Assembly (NCBI RefSeq): GCF_002027705.1
Contig: NZ_MBTG01000002.1
Location: forward strand, 62,001-126,000
Direction of reading: 5' to 3'
DNA length: 64,000 nucleotides
Origin: Paenibacillus ferrarius
GTDB lineage: Bacteria; Bacillota; Bacilli; Paenibacillales; NBRC-103111
Below the pieces are notes generated by a model. It was not told the origin of the DNA. It ran no database searches and saw only the letters and a list, made by a program, of their open reading frames with translations. Below are positions 62,416 to 64,000 of this stretch, one piece after another; within the stretch, counting starts at the first letter, position 1, and every line of letters begins with the position of its first letter. The position numbers were made by a program, and so were the translations under genes.

Positions 62416-64000
62416 AAGTTTTACTAGTCGATGATGAGAAACATGTACGCGATGCCATCCGGCTGCTTGTGAATTGGAAACAACATGGCATTGAAACCAT
62501 TCTGGAAGCGCAAGATGGCGAAGCCGCCACCGAAATGGTCTTGCAGCACCATCCGGAAATCATTATGACCGACATGATGATGCCGATCATGAATGGCGTG
62601 AAACTGCTGGAATGGCTGCAGGCTTACGCGCCAGACTCCAAAACTATCGTCATCAGCGGCCATGATGATTTCTCTCTGCTTCGCCATACGTTGAAATATG
62701 GTGGAACGGATTATATTCTTAAACCGATTGATCAGGAGCAGCTGAATGAAGCTTTAGTGAAAGCCATTCAGGCTTGGATGAAGGATGAGGAGCTGCGGCA
62801 TACGAGTCGTGAGCTGAATATTGAAATGAATCAGATTAAGCCCATGTACTGGGATAAGCTGCTCTCCAATTTGATTGCTGAGCCTTCTTCTTATGATGCT
62901 GCCGCTGAGCAGTTGGACAAGGAGCTTTATTTAGGCCGTCAAACCAGCCATTGCCGCGTAGCGATATTATCGTTGGACACGATGGAACGCAGTGTCAAAA
63001 ACAAATTCAGCCAAAACCTGGATCTATTGCTTTTCTCGCTCATCAATATCAGCAATGAATTTCTGCTGAAAGACAGGCGCGGCTACGCTTTTCGTCACTG
63101 GAACAGTGAGAATGAAATCGTGCTGCTTCTTTGGAAGGATCAGCCGGGCGCTGAAGCCTTCCTGACTACAATTAATGAAGGGATTCGCACGGCCCTCCAC
63201 ACCCGCGTAGACTTCGGCATCGGCAGCTCGCATGCTTTTCCTGCTGATTTGTCCTTATCTTATCAAGAAGCCCGCATCGCTTTGCGACAACGAAATCTGA
63301 AAGCGAAAAATACCTGGATTCATAGCACGCTCAATCGGATCACGGCAACTCAGCCCACCCTGACCTTCAGCCATTACGAGGAACGCATTCAACTCGCTAT
63401 ACGCAGTGGCAGCTTGGACCAGATTGAACAGACTGTTCAACAGTGGATTGATTCCGTCAAGCAAAGCGAGGTCGTCACCTTGGAACAGCTTGACCATTGG
63501 TGGCGCGAATATAGTGTCATGAAGCGTCGCTGGATACAGCAATTCTTCTCCAACATTAGTGAAGACAAAGTGAAACAAATGCTTTTGGACGAGCCCACCA
63601 GCTTAATCGTTCCACTCGATGAATATGGCATTCTATCCTTGTCTCTATGGCAGCAGGAGCTGACACGGAGCATTATGCATCTCTCCAAGCTGGTGCTGGA
63701 AAGCCAGCATAAAGACAAAAACGTTATTTTTGAAATCGCGGAGTTTCTGCAAAAGCATTATCACGAGGATATCACGCTGCAGGATATTGCCAGTCGCTTT
63801 TATTTGAGCCGCGAGTACATCTCACGGAAATTCAAGCAGCAATTCGAGGTCAATCTCTCCGATTATTTGGGGGAAATTCGCATGAGCAAAGCGAAGATTC
63901 TCCTGCACAACCCGCACCTGCGCATTTCACAGGTTGCTGAGATGGTTGGGTACCAGGATGAGAAATATTTCAGCAAGGTTTTCAAGAAGTTGGAAGGCAT
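62412..64000 (+). CDS. AraC-type (YesN-like) response regulator, truncated by the window end
   Basis: 529 codons are visible without a stop. The receiver domain has DD (7-8), phospho-acceptor Asp54 in IIMTDMMMPIMNG and Lys in YILKPIDQE. A long middle region follows, then the AraC domain (ITLQDIASRFYLSREYISRKF, VAEMVGYQDEKYFSKVFKKL), which is cut just before its end. Only a few residues should be missing. It is translationally coupled to the kinase and probably activates the divergent ABC operon through the site near 60511-60526. Confidence 0.93.
   Translation, partial: MKVLLVDDEKHVRDAIRLLVNWKQHGIETILEAQDGEAATEMVLQHHPEIIMTDMMMPIMNGVKLLEWLQAYAPDSKTIVISGHDDFSLLRHTLKYGGTDYILKPIDQEQLNEALVKAIQAWMKDEELRHTSRELNIEMNQIKPMYWDKLLSNLIAEPSSYDAAAEQLDKELYLGRQTSHCRVAILSLDTMERSVKNKFSQNLDLLLFSLINISNEFLLKDRRGYAFRHWNSENEIVLLLWKDQPGAEAFLTTINEGIRTALHTRVDFGIGSSHAFPADLSLSYQEARIALRQRNLKAKNTWIHSTLNRITATQPTLTFSHYEERIQLAIRSGSLDQIEQTVQQWIDSVKQSEVVTLEQLDHWWREYSVMKRRWIQQFFSNISEDKVKQMLLDEPTSLIVPLDEYGILSLSLWQQELTRSIMHLSKLVLESQHKDKNVIFEIAEFLQKHYHEDITLQDIASRFYLSREYISRKFKQQFEVNLSDYLGEIRMSKAKILLHNPHLRISQVAEMVGYQDEKYFSKVFKKLEG

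Overview
The window most likely comes from the chromosome of a spore-forming, carbohydrate-degrading Paenibacillaceae bacterium (Paenibacillus or a close relative). Supporting signs are purine-rich AGGAGG-type ribosome sites on nearly every gene, PrkA, YjcZ-type sporulation micro-proteins, S-layer-homology (SLH) surface proteins, and several YesM/YesN-type sensor kinase plus AraC-type regulator pairs next to sugar ABC transporters. No rRNA, tRNA, phage or transposase gene was recognised. Most genes lie on the minus strand, so operons read right to left.

Layout. 1-1000: edge of a heterocycloanthracin/sonorensin-type azole peptide locus (Cys-rich precursor plus the start of its maturation gene). 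1050-7800: FAD amine oxidase, three tiny sporulation-type genes, a DUF2935 remnant, a glycosyltransferase, two small membrane proteins and prkA. 7900-14077: operon of Gfo/Idh oxidoreductase, GH31 glycosidase, AraC-type response regulator and a frameshifted sensor kinase. 14180-14890: hairpin-rich repeats. 14898-16590: an orphan sugar-binding lipoprotein. 16634-37394: a surface glycan block with a 2310-residue SLH protein, a cohesin-SLH anchor, a GH20 enzyme carrying cohesin and dockerin, an NgcEFG-like transporter, and a sensor block (regulator, kinase, anchored binding protein, lipoprotein). 37700-40253: methyltransferase, PAP2 phosphatase and S-adenosylhomocysteine hydrolase. 40602-50406: galacturonide-type utilisation genes (LplB/LplC permeases, uronate-isomerase-like protein, aldo-keto reductase, cupin, GH36, MATE, GH4). 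50744-52552: duplicated repeat modules with a 141-bp minisatellite. 52731-57108: decayed araM, DUF2161 nuclease-like protein, flavin oxidoreductase and MFS transporter. 57222-64000: a third sugar ABC system with a divergent kinase/regulator pair, the regulator being cut by the window end.

How the parts work together. Five minus-strand promoters (upstream of 13898, 16475, 42456, 43777 and 50406) share an A-rich/CAC operator whose first base lies exactly 56 nt before the start of the -10 hexamer. This links the orphan lipoprotein to the LplB/LplC permeases, and both to the GH4/GH36, uronate-isomerase-like and GH31 genes, as one probable regulon for an acidic or galactose-containing glycan. In the surface block, the GH20 enzyme's dockerin could dock on the cohesin of the SLH protein encoded immediately downstream, holding a hexosaminidase at the cell wall next to an N-acetylglucosamine/chitobiose-type importer. 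Both ideas are inferences from sequence and gene order and have not been tested.
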